DNA of 64,000 nucleotides, taken from the NCBI RefSeq assembly GCF_900112205.1, contig NZ_FOKW01000001.1:124001-188000 (forward strand), given 5' to 3'. Of the stretch, positions 43,190 through 51,743 are shown piece after piece (position 1 is the first letter of the stretch; the number at the start of each line of letters is the position of its first letter). The position numbers and the translations under genes were made by a program. Source of the DNA: Natronobacterium haloterrestre (GTDB lineage: Archaea; Halobacteriota; Halobacteria; Halobacteriales; Natrialbaceae). The notes beneath the pieces were generated by a model that worked only from the letters and a program-made list of their open reading frames with translations, did not search any database and was not told where the DNA came from.

Positions 43190-43948
43190 TTACTCCGCGT
43201 CGTCGGCGACCGTGACGGTGTTTGCGGCCGGCACGATCCGTTTTACGCTCCGGACGGCCCGCTCGGCGTTGCTCCGCGAGGCGTAGCCCTCGCCGCTGTC
43301 GGCGACGATGTTCCCGTTCCAGTGGACCAACCGCCAGCGCCACTCGCCGGCGCGGTCCTCGTACACCTCGAAGCGGCTCGTTCGCCCGCCGGCGTCGGTC
43401 CGGTCGTCCGGCTCGTCGTCGGCCGCGTCGCCGGCAGCCCGCGGGGTACGGTCGGATCGGTCGGCCCCACCCGTGGAGTCGGCCGTCCAGCCGCTCGCGT
43501 CGCGGTCGCGGACGACCCCTTCCGGCGGCATCGTCGCCATCGCCGAGTCCTCCGAGGCGTCGTCCGACGGTCGCTCCGGCGTCAGAACGACGTCGGTGGG
43601 CCGGCCGTCGGGGTCGGTTCCCTCGCCGTTGTCCTCGCCCTCCCGGGACGTCGCCCGCACGCTCGACCCGTCCGGATCGTCCCACTCGAGGTCGATCGTG
43701 AGCCCCGCTGTCGACGGGTCGCTGTCGCCGTCGTCTTCGCCGGATATTCCCTCGACGTCGCGGTCGATGCCCGCCTCGAGGGTGACCCGTCGCCCCACTG
43801 CCGCGCTGACGCTCCCCCCTTCGTCGGCGATCCGGACGGGCGTGCCGTCCTCGAGTGCACCCGCGAACGAGCGGAAGGCCCGCGCGAGATCGGCTCGGTC
43901 GATCGCACGCTCGACGGTTCGGTCGGCGTCGGTTCGTGAATCGGTCAC
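43190..43948 (-). CDS. DUF1508 (HVO_2922-type) protein with an amphi-Trp-like N-terminus
   Basis: 252 residues in three parts. Residues 12-90 look like a divergent amphi-Trp domain (DRADLARAFRSFAGALEDG ... LTIDLEWDD). Residues 95-190 are acidic and disordered. Residues 193-245 form a DUF1508/YegP module (RFEVYEDRAGEWRWRLVHWNGNIVADSGEGYASRSNAERAVRSVKRIV). The DUF1508 part is often found alone in haloarchaea, as a homodimer in structural work. Function unknown. Convergent with DUF547. Confidence 0.75.
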   Translation of the reverse strand: MTDSRTDADRTVERAIDRADLARAFRSFAGALEDGTPVRIADEGGSVSAAVGRRVTLEAGIDRDVEGISGEDDGDSDPSTAGLTIDLEWDDPDGSSVRATSREGEDNGEGTDPDGRPTDVVLTPERPSDDASEDSAMATMPPEGVVRDRDASGWTADSTGGADRSDRTPRAAGDAADDEPDDRTDAGGRTSRFEVYEDRAGEWRWRLVHWNGNIVADSGEGYASRSNAERAVRSVKRIVPAANTVTVADDAE

Positions 43949-44053
43949 AGTGATCCCGTTGGGTGTACGTGGGCCGGCCTGTAGAGGTTACCGTCGGTTT
44001 CAGCCCGGCGACGGGCCGGTGCGTTTTTGTCGCCGCGCTGTCTTCGCTCGCTC

Positions 44054-44920
44054 GTGCCTTCCCCGGATCCGGAGCCACGCGGCGACCGAGCCGCCGTGTT
44101 CGATCGAGACGACCGTACTTGCAGGCGCTGTGGCGCGAGCGGCGACGCCGACGACGGGCTTTGCCTCTATCCCGTCGGCGACGTTTCCCTCGAGGGGACC
44201 GTCCACGAGAGCGCGCTCGTCACCGTCTGTACCTCCTGTTACGCCGGGCTGGAGCGGACGCCGACACCCGACTCGCTCCGGCTCGAGGCCGACGACCTCT
44301 TCGACCTCGTCCGCGAGACGACCCAGCGACAGGGCGTGACGGTGTCGGCCGTCGCCTCCTTCGCGTCGCTCGCGACGTCGTTGCCGGCGGAACTCGACGC
44401 CGAGTCGACCGACTCCGAGCCCGCGACCGAGTACGTCCGGGCCCGCCGCGAGGTGCTGCTCGCGATGGACTCCGTGCCGTCCCGGCTCGAGCGCCTCTCG
44501 GCCGTCGAGTCTGGGCACCTCGAGGGCGATGTCGCCAGCGCCCGTGGCGACAACGAATCCCCGCTCGCCGAACCGCTCGAGGGCCTCACCGACGCGGCGA
44601 CGCGGCTCCAGTCGGAACTGCGGGACCTGATCGCACTCGCCGAAGCGGTCGCGGTCGGCCTCGATCGCTGTCAGGGGTGTCTCGAGCCGTTCGACGCCGC
44701 CGACTCGGATACCGAAAAACTCCGTCGGTGTCCGACCTGCGGCCTCGAGCCCCGCGACGTCGGCCGGTGGCGAGGGGCCGACGGCGCGGTGGTCTTCGAC
44801 CGCCTCTACGACGAGATCAACGCCGCGCTCCAGAACGCGTCGGACACCACGGAGGAACTAACCGAGGGCGCGGCCGCCGTCGCCGAACGGCTCGCGGTCG
44901 AGTCCGACCCCGGGAACTGA
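44054..44920 (+). CDS. Cys-pair (HNH-like) haloarchaeal protein
   Basis: 288 residues from a GTG at 44054; an in-frame TTG at 44027 exists and no ATG is near. The N-terminus has FDRDDRTCRRCGASG...HESALVTVCTSCYAGLE, which looks like the zinc-binding beginning of an HNH domain but lacks a clear catalytic HNH triad. The middle is helical, and a second Cys-pair motif follows (CQGCLEPFD...CPTCGLEP near 217-245). I would call it a zinc-binding protein, not an assured nuclease. It is followed by the protease-like gene 121 nt downstream. Confidence 0.55.
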   Translation: MPSPDPEPRGDRAAVFDRDDRTCRRCGASGDADDGLCLYPVGDVSLEGTVHESALVTVCTSCYAGLERTPTPDSLRLEADDLFDLVRETTQRQGVTVSAVASFASLATSLPAELDAESTDSEPATEYVRARREVLLAMDSVPSRLERLSAVESGHLEGDVASARGDNESPLAEPLEGLTDAATRLQSELRDLIALAEAVAVGLDRCQGCLEPFDAADSDTEKLRRCPTCGLEPRDVGRWRGADGAVVFDRLYDEINAALQNASDTTEELTEGAAAVAERLAVESDPGN

Positions 44921-45041
44921 CTCGCGTTCCGGGACGATCGTTTCTCCGGATCGGTTCGCCGTCGAGACCGTCGTCGAACCCAGAAGGTACGGAATACGCA
45001 ACTCGAACGCATATACGGCGTCCCGTCGTACTGTATCTGAC

Positions 45042-46229
45042 GTGGCGACCGATGACCGACCGGACGCGGAGGACGCGTCGACCGGCGACGACTCGAGCAC
45101 CGAGCGATCGAGAATCGACCGCCGCCAACTGCTCCGTGCCGGGGTCAACACCGGCGTCGCCGCGACGCTCGTCTGGGGCGTCGGTGCGGCGAACTACGTT
45201 TCATCGGAGGACCTCGGTTCGATCACCTACGCCCTCGCCCGCCCGAGTCCCGACGCCGACGGAACCGACCTCGAGCCCCGCACGAAGGAGGTGCCGCTCG
45301 CGTGGCACGAGAGCCTTCGACTGGCGTTCGACGCCCAGGACGCCATCCACGATCTGGGGCTCTCCCCGCTCATCTCGTCGTTCGTCGTCCCCGGGAGCTA
45401 CGATCGGCCCGAGGCGTCGGTCTCGGTCAACGCCACCGACGAGGGGGTCCTCGAGCGGATCGAGGACGTCACCTCGAGCGTTCCGATCGACCTGAACGTC
45501 GTCGACGAGATTCCGCCGCCGCCGGAGCAGGAAGCCGACGAATCGGAAGCCTACCGGGTGCAGGACCTTGACCCCGAACGGGTTCCCGGCGGCGTCGTCT
45601 GTCACAGCGAACGGGCCTCGGGGACCCTGACGCCCGCGCTGTTCGACGCCGAGGACGGGTCGCGGTACTTCGCGACCTCGAACCACGTCTACGGCGAGCA
45701 GGGGACCAAAGAGGAGGAACACAGCGGCGAACCGCTCGACCTCCGCTCCGACGATGACGACGAGCGCCACCGGATCGGTGATGTCGTCCGCGGCTATCCC
45801 GCGGCCGACACCGTCCAGGTCGACCCCGTCGACGAGTTCCGGCCGGCGACCGAGATCGAGCGGGCCGAACCCTCGACGGTGATCGGCCAGTTCGCGCGCG
45901 ACGGGCTAGCGGACCTGATGGCCCGCGAGGCCACCCTCGAGAAGATCGGGGCCTTCTCCGATCACACGGTCGGCGAGGTCCAGGGCGTCAACGCCGTCAC
46001 CTGTTACGCCGGCGAGGTCTGTAAACCCGGACAGCTCGTCTGGGGCGACGAGGACGACCTCACCGACGGGGACAGCGGCTCGGTCAACTTCCGCGCCGAT
46101 CCCGAAAACCCCGAGGACTACGTGCTCGTCGGCGGGATCAACAACGCCCGGACGTGGTGGCCCGGCGGTGACTTCACCTGGGGGACGGCGGCCCACCACC
46201 TGCTCGAGAAACACGGCCTCCACTTCTGA
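45042..46229 (+). CDS. Tat-exported chymotrypsin-like serine protease homologue
   Basis: 395 residues from a GTG at 45042. The N-terminus has a twin-arginine-type motif and hydrophobic segment (DRRQLLRAGVNTGVAATLVWGVGAA, 26-50). The rest has a trypsin-like pattern: a possible catalytic His215 in ATSNHVYG, Asp in the 256-264 region (DTVQVDPVDEF) and Ser345 in DGDSGSVNF, the classical GDSGS block. Cys321 and Cys327 may pair. The fold assignment rests on these motifs only. A TATA box (CATATACG, 45010-45017) about 28 nt upstream of the GTG supports a leaderless start. Confidence 0.6.
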   Translation: MATDDRPDAEDASTGDDSSTERSRIDRRQLLRAGVNTGVAATLVWGVGAANYVSSEDLGSITYALARPSPDADGTDLEPRTKEVPLAWHESLRLAFDAQDAIHDLGLSPLISSFVVPGSYDRPEASVSVNATDEGVLERIEDVTSSVPIDLNVVDEIPPPPEQEADESEAYRVQDLDPERVPGGVVCHSERASGTLTPALFDAEDGSRYFATSNHVYGEQGTKEEEHSGEPLDLRSDDDDERHRIGDVVRGYPAADTVQVDPVDEFRPATEIERAEPSTVIGQFARDGLADLMAREATLEKIGAFSDHTVGEVQGVNAVTCYAGEVCKPGQLVWGDEDDLTDGDSGSVNFRADPENPEDYVLVGGINNARTWWPGGDFTWGTAAHHLLEKHGLHF

Positions 46230-46315
46230 TCGTCACCCCTGCCCTCGCGCCGATCCGGCTCACCCGGCCTACGCCGGCGCGGACATTTACCAGCGTCGGC
46301 ATCGTCGGTCCCGGT

Positions 46316-46570
46316 ATGGCCGGACAAGGGTTGCGGCCCTCCGACGAGAGGGTCGCAGATCTGCTCGTCGACGTCGCGGTCGTCGTCGTCTGGATTATCG
46401 TGGCGACGCTCGCGTTCAGGGCGCTCGAGTTGCCCGTGACGGCGTACTACCTCGTCGTCTTCGCCGGGGTGGTCTCGTACTCGCTTGCGACCGATCCCCG
46501 CGAGTGGCGGCTCCGCTCGGCGTTCGATAGGGACGGAACGAGGACCGGATCCGAACGGGAGGGGAACTGA
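46316..46570 (+). CDS. Small two-helix membrane protein, unknown function
   Basis: 84 residues with two hydrophobic stretches (about 15-38, VADLLVDVAVVVVWIIVATLAF, and 42-58, VTAYYLVVFAGVVSYSL) and a charged, disordered tail. The composition and a TATA-like ACATTTACC about 30 nt upstream support a real gene. Family not recognised. It converges with the nucleoside phosphorylase gene. Confidence 0.65.
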   Translation: MAGQGLRPSDERVADLLVDVAVVVVWIIVATLAFRALELPVTAYYLVVFAGVVSYSLATDPREWRLRSAFDRDGTRTGSEREGN

Positions 46571-46616
46571 GTGAACTCGGATGGGGGGCCCGGAATCAGT
46601 CCCAAAAGGGACCCCG

Positions 46617-47345
46617 TTACAGGTCGGTCGTCGCCTCGAGGGAGATGTCGATCGCGCGGCCGACGTTGTTCTTGGCTTTCTCGGGGAGTTCGTCGTCCTC
46701 GGTGTCAGTGCCCTTCTGGGTCCCCTCGACGAGGTTGCCGTCGACGGTACAGATCGCGCCGGCGCGCAGTCCCTTGCGGCGGGCCAGCGAGAAGACGGCG
46801 GCGGCCTCCATCTCGACAGCGAGCAGCCCGGCGGCCTCCCAGTCGTGGACGTGTTCGTCGGTCTCTGCGTAGTAGGCGTCGTCGGAGGCGATCGGGCCGA
46901 CGTGAACGTCTTCATCGTTCGCTTCCGCGGAATCGACAAGCGCTGAGAGCACCTCGTAATCCGGAACGGCGGGGTACTCGACGGCCTCGTACCGTTTCGT
47001 GGTCCCCTCGTTTTTCGCCGCGCCGGTCGCGACGATCATGTCGCCGATCTCGATCTCCGACTGGAGCGCGCCGGTCGTCCCGACGCGGATGAACGTCTCG
47101 ACCCCGACGTTCGCCATCTCCTCGATGGCGATCGCCGCGGAGGGACAGCCGATTCCCGTCGAACAGATCGTCAGCTCCCGCCCCTCGTAGGTGGCGTTGA
47201 CGACCTTGTACTCGCGGTTCCTGGCGATCGTCTCGCTCTCGTCGCAGTGGTCCGCGATTCGATCGACGCGGCCGGGATCGCCCGGGATCAGCGCGACGTC
47301 GTTCAGGTCGCCCTCCTCGACTAGCAGGTGCGGTTGCGTTGCCAT
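46617..47345 (-). CDS. Nucleoside phosphorylase (uridine phosphorylase-like)
   Basis: 242 residues, PNP/UDP phosphorylase family. Motifs: DVALIPGDPGRVDRIA, CSTGIGCPSAAIAIEEMANVG, FIRVGTTGALQ, and LLAVEMEAAAVFSLARRKGLRAGAI. The VEMEAA block is the nucleoside-binding signature. It cleaves a nucleoside with phosphate to base and ribose 1-phosphate. In haloarchaea a uridine phosphorylase of this type feeds ribose 1-phosphate into a PfkB kinase and ribose-1,5-bisphosphate isomerase, and both of those genes lie just downstream of this one in the window. Confidence 0.9.
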   Translation of the reverse strand: MATQPHLLVEEGDLNDVALIPGDPGRVDRIADHCDESETIARNREYKVVNATYEGRELTICSTGIGCPSAAIAIEEMANVGVETFIRVGTTGALQSEIEIGDMIVATGAAKNEGTTKRYEAVEYPAVPDYEVLSALVDSAEANDEDVHVGPIASDDAYYAETDEHVHDWEAAGLLAVEMEAAAVFSLARRKGLRAGAICTVDGNLVEGTQKGTDTEDDELPEKAKNNVGRAIDISLEATTDL

Positions 47346-47469
47346 ACCGTCGCTTTCCCCCGGTGACGAGAAAAAAGGTTCGAGAGCGGACCCGCGGGCG
47401 GGTCGGGCTGGCGGGACCGACCGCTGTGACGAATCGACTTGCCCACGATCGCTCGTCAGCGCGGGACCA

Positions 47470-47775
47470 TCAGTTCGGCGGCGACACCTCGACCCGGTCG
47501 GGCCACACGCGGACGGTCGCCCCGTCGACGTCGAACGAGACGAGCGACACGCCCCGGTCGCGCTCGAGGCCGTCGTCGGTCCGGAACAGCGCGTCGAGCG
47601 CCTCCGGATCGACGTAGTCGTAGAGCCGGGTGCTGGTGTTGGTTACGTCTTCGTCGCGAAAGCGTGCCAACGCCGTCGCCGTCGCGACGCTCGGCGGTTC
47701 CCCCTCCGTTCGCTCGTAGCGGACGCACCGACGGTACTGTCGGCCGCCGGACTCGCGTATCCTTCCTTCCGTCAT
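47470..47775 (-). CDS. HalOD1 output domain protein
   Basis: 101 residues with the HalOD1 pattern SVATATALARFRDEDVTNTSTRLYDYVDPEALDALFRTDDG...GVSLVSFDVDGATVRVWPDRVEVS. HalOD1 is a haloarchaeal domain often found alone or at the end of signalling proteins, with no proven function. A TATA-like element (AAACTATATACC, minus strand, near 47827-47838) lies about 55 nt upstream and a perfect dyad sits in the leader. Confidence 0.85.
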   Translation of the reverse strand: MTEGRIRESGGRQYRRCVRYERTEGEPPSVATATALARFRDEDVTNTSTRLYDYVDPEALDALFRTDDGLERDRGVSLVSFDVDGATVRVWPDRVEVSPPN

Positions 47776-47783
47776 GTCTCTCC

Positions 47784-47799
47784 GTCACGTCACCGTGAC
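47784..47799. promoter_or_regulatory. Dyad in the leader of the HalOD1 gene
   Basis: GTCACGTCACCGTGAC is a perfect 6+6 inverted repeat with a 4-nt centre, 9-24 nt before the ATG at 47775 and downstream of the predicted transcription start. It may be an operator or a small mRNA hairpin. Confidence 0.4.
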
Positions 47800-47887
47800 T
47801 TCTACTGGATACCCCAACGTCTCCGGGTATATAGTTTCCGTCAGACGACATTTCATGAGAACGCGACGGTCACGGCAAGCGACTCGT

Positions 47888-48790
47888 TCAGTAACGGGTC
47901 GCGAAGAAGTCGGACACTTCCGCCGCAGTCGGTGCGCTACGGGCTCCCTCCCGACTCGCCGTGATCGCGCCGCAGGCGTTTGCGTACTCGAGGGCGCGTT
48001 CGACGTCCCCCCGGCCCTCGTCCTCGAGTACGACCGCCAGGAACCCTGCGGCGAAGGCGTCGCCCGCGCCGGCGGTGTCGACCGGGTCGACGTCGAACCC
48101 CGGGTGTTCGTAGGTCGCCTCGGGCGTGTGGACCTTCGCCCCGTCGCCGCCGTATTTGACGACGACGATCCGGTCGTCGAACTCGGAGCCGACGTACTCG
48201 TACTCGTCCTCCAGCAGGGCGGCGATCTCCCGGTCGTTCGCGAAGAGGACGTCCGCGGCCGCGAGCGCGTCGCCGTACTCGCGCCTGCGCTCCTCGAGTC
48301 GTCGGCCGGGGTCGAAACTGACCGTCGCACCGCCTTCCCGCGCCGTCGTCGCGATCGCCGCTGCGGTATCGGGTCGCTGGCTGGTCAGGTGGACGTGGTC
48401 GGCCGCCCGGATCCGGTCGCGGTCGAGGTCGTCCGGGCCGACGGCCTCGTTGACGCCGTCGTTGCCAAGCACCGCCACCTCGCCGTCGTCGTCGACCAGC
48501 AGGTACTTGACGGCCGTCTCCGCGTCCTCGACCACGCGCACCCCCTCGAGGGAGACGCCCGCGTCCTCGAGGTCGCGGCGGGCGAGGACGCCGTTTTCGT
48601 CGTCGCCGACGCTGCCGATGAGGCCGGTCTCGACCTCGAGACCGGAGAGCGCGGCGGCGACGTTGGCGGCGCTGCCGCCGCCGGACTGGCGCTGAGAACG
48701 GATCGCAGCTTCGCCGTCAGGGCGGGGAAAATCGTCGATACGGAGCGTCACGTCCCAGTTGACGTGACCGGCAGTAAGGACCTTGACCAT
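47888..48790 (-). CDS. PfkB family kinase, probable ribose-1-phosphate kinase
   Basis: 300 residues, ribokinase/PfkB fold. Motifs: GHVNWDVTLRIDDFPRPDGE, QSGGGSAANVAAALSGL (substrate end) and DTAGAGDAFAAGFLAV (anion hole and catalytic Asp). Alone it would be a sugar kinase of unknown specificity. Because a nucleoside phosphorylase and a ribose-1,5-bisphosphate isomerase flank it, phosphorylation of ribose 1-phosphate is the best guess, as described for the halophilic non-carboxylating pentose bisphosphate pathway. It starts 37 nt after the DUF63 gene and is probably co-transcribed with it. Confidence 0.85.
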   Translation of the reverse strand: MVKVLTAGHVNWDVTLRIDDFPRPDGEAAIRSQRQSGGGSAANVAAALSGLEVETGLIGSVGDDENGVLARRDLEDAGVSLEGVRVVEDAETAVKYLLVDDDGEVAVLGNDGVNEAVGPDDLDRDRIRAADHVHLTSQRPDTAAAIATTAREGGATVSFDPGRRLEERRREYGDALAAADVLFANDREIAALLEDEYEYVGSEFDDRIVVVKYGGDGAKVHTPEATYEHPGFDVDPVDTAGAGDAFAAGFLAVVLEDEGRGDVERALEYANACGAITASREGARSAPTAAEVSDFFATRY

Positions 48791-48827
48791 AGTAGACGGT
48801 AGAACGTCGGTGCCCGCGGGGAAAAGT

Positions 48828-49649
48828 CTAGGCGACGAGGAACAGCAGGACGTTGTGGGTGCCCGGGCCGAGACCGACGGCAGCGACGAGCGCGAGGATC
48901 GTCCGCGCCTCTCCGGGACGTTCCTCGACGTACTCCGTGAACAGGCCCAGGATCGCCAGCGCGAGGGCGGCCTTCACCACGACGAACACCCACCCGCCGC
49001 CGACGTACTCGGCGGTCGGGAGCGCCTCGCCCGCCTCGAGCAGCAGTTGCGAGAGGGGAACGTTCTCGCCCGCGCCGAGGACGTCGTAGCCGACCGCAGT
49101 GGAGACGCCGTCGAGTACGTGCCCGAAGACGACGACGACGCCGGTCATGCCGGTGATCGCCGCGACGTCGGTAAACCAGAGCCCGAGGGCGAGCCACGCG
49201 AGCGCGGTGACGATCCCCGAGACGACGACGGCGATGACGGGCCAGAACGGCTCGAAGGTACCGGCAGCCCACCCCAACCGGAGTGCGAACATCGCGAAGA
49301 CGACGAAAAAGCCGGTCCCCACGACGCCGACGAACCGCTCGGTCGACCGCTGGAGCCCCGCTGCCTCGAGGAAAATCCCGAGGATCCACGCAAGCCCCCC
49401 GACGATCGCCGTCACCAGGTAGACGCCGGGCGAGGTAAACAGCACCGAGATGCTGTCCGGATAGGCGCCCAGTTGGTGCAGCACGTGCAGGGCCGACCCG
49501 AACATCATCCAGGGAACGAACGCGACCACCGTCCGGTCGGTTACCGGCGGCTCGAGCGCCCACAGCATCGCCAGCACGCCGCCGAGGACCACCAGGATCG
49601 CCACGAGGAAGTACCACGGCGGGAGCACGAACCCCTCTGGTAACACCAT
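48828..49649 (-). CDS. DUF63 family membrane protein
   Basis: 273 residues with seven or eight membrane segments. The segments ALEPPVTDRTVVAFVPWMMFGSALHVLHQLG and VVFGHVLDGVSTAVGYDVLG are the DUF63 signature. The family is archaeal and uncharacterised. It heads a two-gene unit with the PfkB kinase and has a perfect 16-bp palindrome between its TATA box and start codon. A transport role for a nucleoside or sugar is conceivable but has no support beyond context. Confidence 0.88.
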   Translation of the reverse strand: MVLPEGFVLPPWYFLVAILVVLGGVLAMLWALEPPVTDRTVVAFVPWMMFGSALHVLHQLGAYPDSISVLFTSPGVYLVTAIVGGLAWILGIFLEAAGLQRSTERFVGVVGTGFFVVFAMFALRLGWAAGTFEPFWPVIAVVVSGIVTALAWLALGLWFTDVAAITGMTGVVVVFGHVLDGVSTAVGYDVLGAGENVPLSQLLLEAGEALPTAEYVGGGWVFVVVKAALALAILGLFTEYVEERPGEARTILALVAAVGLGPGTHNVLLFLVA

Positions 49650-49655
49650 ATGCGT

Positions 49656-49671
49656 ACTGGTACGTACCAGT
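49656..49671. promoter_or_regulatory. Perfect 16-bp palindrome at the DUF63-pfkB promoter
   Basis: ACTGGTACGTACCAGT reads identically on both strands. It lies 7-22 nt before the DUF63 start codon (49649). A TATA-like GTGTTTGTG on the minus strand just upstream (49673-49681) puts the start of transcription inside or beside it, the usual place for a repressor site in archaea. Confidence 0.7.
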
Positions 49672-49776
49672 CACAAACACTTTCCGATCGAACCCGTCGG
49701 GAACCCGGCCGTTGGGCGTCCGTATGCGGTGTTCGTCAGCCGTGCGTCAGACGCTCCGAGGCCCCGAACGACCGGC

Positions 49777-50772
49777 TCAGACTTCCCAGGGCTCGCCGGT
49801 CGTCTCGCCGAACAACTCCCGCATCAGCGTGACGATGCTCTCCGGCGGGAACTGGCCGCGCTCGGTGACGATCGCATCGACGTGTCGGGGCGGGGTGACG
49901 TCGAACGCCGGGTTCTCGACGGAGAGTCCGTCGTCGTTCGGCGCGTCGGCGACGATGTCCGCGCGCTCCTCCGGCGGCAACACCTCCTCTTCGGCGCGCA
50001 TCTCGATCTCGACCGTCTGACCCGTCATCGTGTCCGGGTGGAGCTTGATCGTCTGGGCCGCGACCATCACTGGCACGCCCCGTTCTCGGGCATTGACCGC
50101 GAGGCCGCTCGTGCCGATCTTGTTGATGACGCTCCCGTCGGCAGCGATGCTGTCCGCGCCCACCAGCACGTGGTCGGCCTCGTCGAGGTAGCGCCGCGCC
50201 GCGTTGTCGACGACCAGGGTCACCGGGACGCCCCACTCGCGGAGCTGACGGGCCGTGATGTGGCCCTGCTTTCGTGGCCGGGTCTCCTTGACGATCGCCT
50301 CGATCTCCTTGCCGTCCTCGAGCGCGGCCTCGATACAGGACAGGGCGTCCGTCGAGTGGCAGTGGGTCATCACCACGTCGCCGTCCCGGAGCCGGTTCGC
50401 GCCGATCTCGCCGAGTGTCACCTGAGCCTGCTCGAGGTCGGTGCGGAACTCCTCGGCGCGGGCGATCGTCGTCTCCCGCAGGTCGGCGACGGTCTCGCCC
50501 TCCATCCCCCGGAGGACGTACCGGAGCGCGTTCGGGAGACTGACTGCGGTCGGCCGCGTCTCGTAGAGGGTCTTCGCGGCGGTCCGAAGCTGTCGCTGGA
50601 ACGCCCCGGGCGAGTCGGCGTCGCTGCGCTCGGCCTGGATCGCGAGCGCCTCGGCGGCCGCGTCCGCGATGGTCGCGGCCCCGCGGATCCGCATCTCGGC
50701 GATGTCGTCCGCGGTATCGACGACCGCGGCGTCGACGTCTACGGTCCCGTCGGAGGGGTGGTTCTCGTTCAT
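49777..50772 (-). CDS. Ribose-1,5-bisphosphate isomerase (eIF2B-like)
   Basis: 331 residues from the ATG at 50772 ([36 protein letters not shown]). It belongs to the eIF2B/methylthioribose-1-phosphate isomerase family. The active-site Cys lies in [12 protein letters not shown] and the Asp in [24 protein letters not shown], as in archaeal R15P isomerases. It converts ribose 1,5-bisphosphate to ribulose 1,5-bisphosphate. No RuBisCO is seen nearby. It is divergent from deoC with 71 nt between the start codons. Confidence 0.9.
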   Translation of the reverse strand: MNENHPSDGTVDVDAAVVDTADDIAEMRIRGAATIADAAAEALAIQAERSDADSPGAFQRQLRTAAKTLYETRPTAVSLPNALRYVLRGMEGETVADLRETTIARAEEFRTDLEQAQVTLGEIGANRLRDGDVVMTHCHSTDALSCIEAALEDGKEIEAIVKETRPRKQGHITARQLREWGVPVTLVVDNAARRYLDEADHVLVGADSIAADGSVINKIGTSGLAVNARERGVPVMVAAQTIKLHPDTMTGQTVEIEMRAEEEVLPPEERADIVADAPNDDGLSVENPAFDVTPPRHVDAIVTERGQFPPESIVTLMRELFGETTGEPWEV

Positions 50773-50843
50773 GGGGAGCGGTTGGTGCCCCCGAACCAAA
50801 AGGGATCGGACGGCTTTTTCACGATCCGGCGAATCGGTCCGCT

Positions 50844-51491
50844 ATGGACCGCAGCGAACTCGCGCCCCTGATCGATCACACGGTACTCGGCCCCGAAACG
50901 ACCCTCGAGGACGTCCGTTCGCTCCTCGACGAGGCCGCGGAACACGGGATGAACGCCTGTATCCCGCCCTACGCGATCGAGGAGGCGGCCGACTACGCCC
51001 CCGACGTGACGCTTGCAACCGTCGTCGGCTTCCCCCACGGCCAGCACGCCCCGGAGATCAAGCGACGGGAAGGGGTCGCGGCCTGGAAGGCCGGCGCGGA
51101 CGAACTCGACGTGGTGATCAACGTCGGCCGCCTCAAGGCGGGCGACACCGACGCGGTCAGGGACGAACTCGCCGAACTCGTCGCAGCCGTGCCGATCCCC
51201 GTCAAGGTCATCATCGAGACCGCGCTGCTCTCCGACGAGGAGAAACATCTGGCCTGCGAGGCCGCCGAAGAAGCGGACGCCGCGATGGTCAAGACCGCCA
51301 CGGGCTTCGCCGACGGCGGCGCGACCGTCCCGGACGTCGAACTCATGAGCGAGTACCTCCCCGTCAAGGCAAGCGGCGGCGTCGGCAGCTACGACGAGGC
51401 GATGGCCATGATCGACGCCGGGGCCGAACGCATCGGAGCCTCGAGCGGGGTCGCGATCCTCGAGGGTGCGCCCGCGCCGGGGAACGAGTAA
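50844..51491 (+). CDS. deoC: Deoxyribose-phosphate aldolase
   Basis: 215 residues, class I aldolase cleaving 2-deoxyribose 5-phosphate to acetaldehyde and glyceraldehyde 3-phosphate. Motifs: [70 protein letters not shown] and [13 protein letters not shown], whose Lys forms the Schiff base. It is divergent from the R15P isomerase gene, consistent with nucleoside sugar catabolism. Confidence 0.95.
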   Translation: MDRSELAPLIDHTVLGPETTLEDVRSLLDEAAEHGMNACIPPYAIEEAADYAPDVTLATVVGFPHGQHAPEIKRREGVAAWKAGADELDVVINVGRLKAGDTDAVRDELAELVAAVPIPVKVIIETALLSDEEKHLACEAAEEADAAMVKTATGFADGGATVPDVELMSEYLPVKASGGVGSYDEAMAMIDAGAERIGASSGVAILEGAPAPGNE

Positions 51492-51607
51492 CAGTAGTTG
51501 GTAATACGGTTTCGTTATTCGGAGTAGGTCATGAAACTCGTGGGGAAGTATAGGCCAAGCAGTTATCGAAGCGGTTACCGATCTATCCGAACTATGCTAA
51601 AAGCCGC

Positions 51608-51634
51608 CTGCTGAATAGAGAGTAGAGTACAGCC
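51608..51634 (+). repeat. Half-copy of the palindromic repeat family (copy 1)
   Basis: CTGCTGAATAGAGAGTAGAG and following bases correspond to the right arm of the fuller elements at 52332-52425 and 52833-52927. Similarity to the latter continues to the right for about 40 nt (CAGCC...GAACCAGCC). The left arm is not recognisable here. Confidence 0.55.
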
Positions 51635-51743
51635 TGGCAACAGCGTTTGTTTCACGCAGAATTGGAACCAGCCACAGGCTGGAAGTGAGAGATAGCCCTC
51701 GTCTCCAGAAAGATTATTGATGGCAATCTCCTCTCATCTTATA

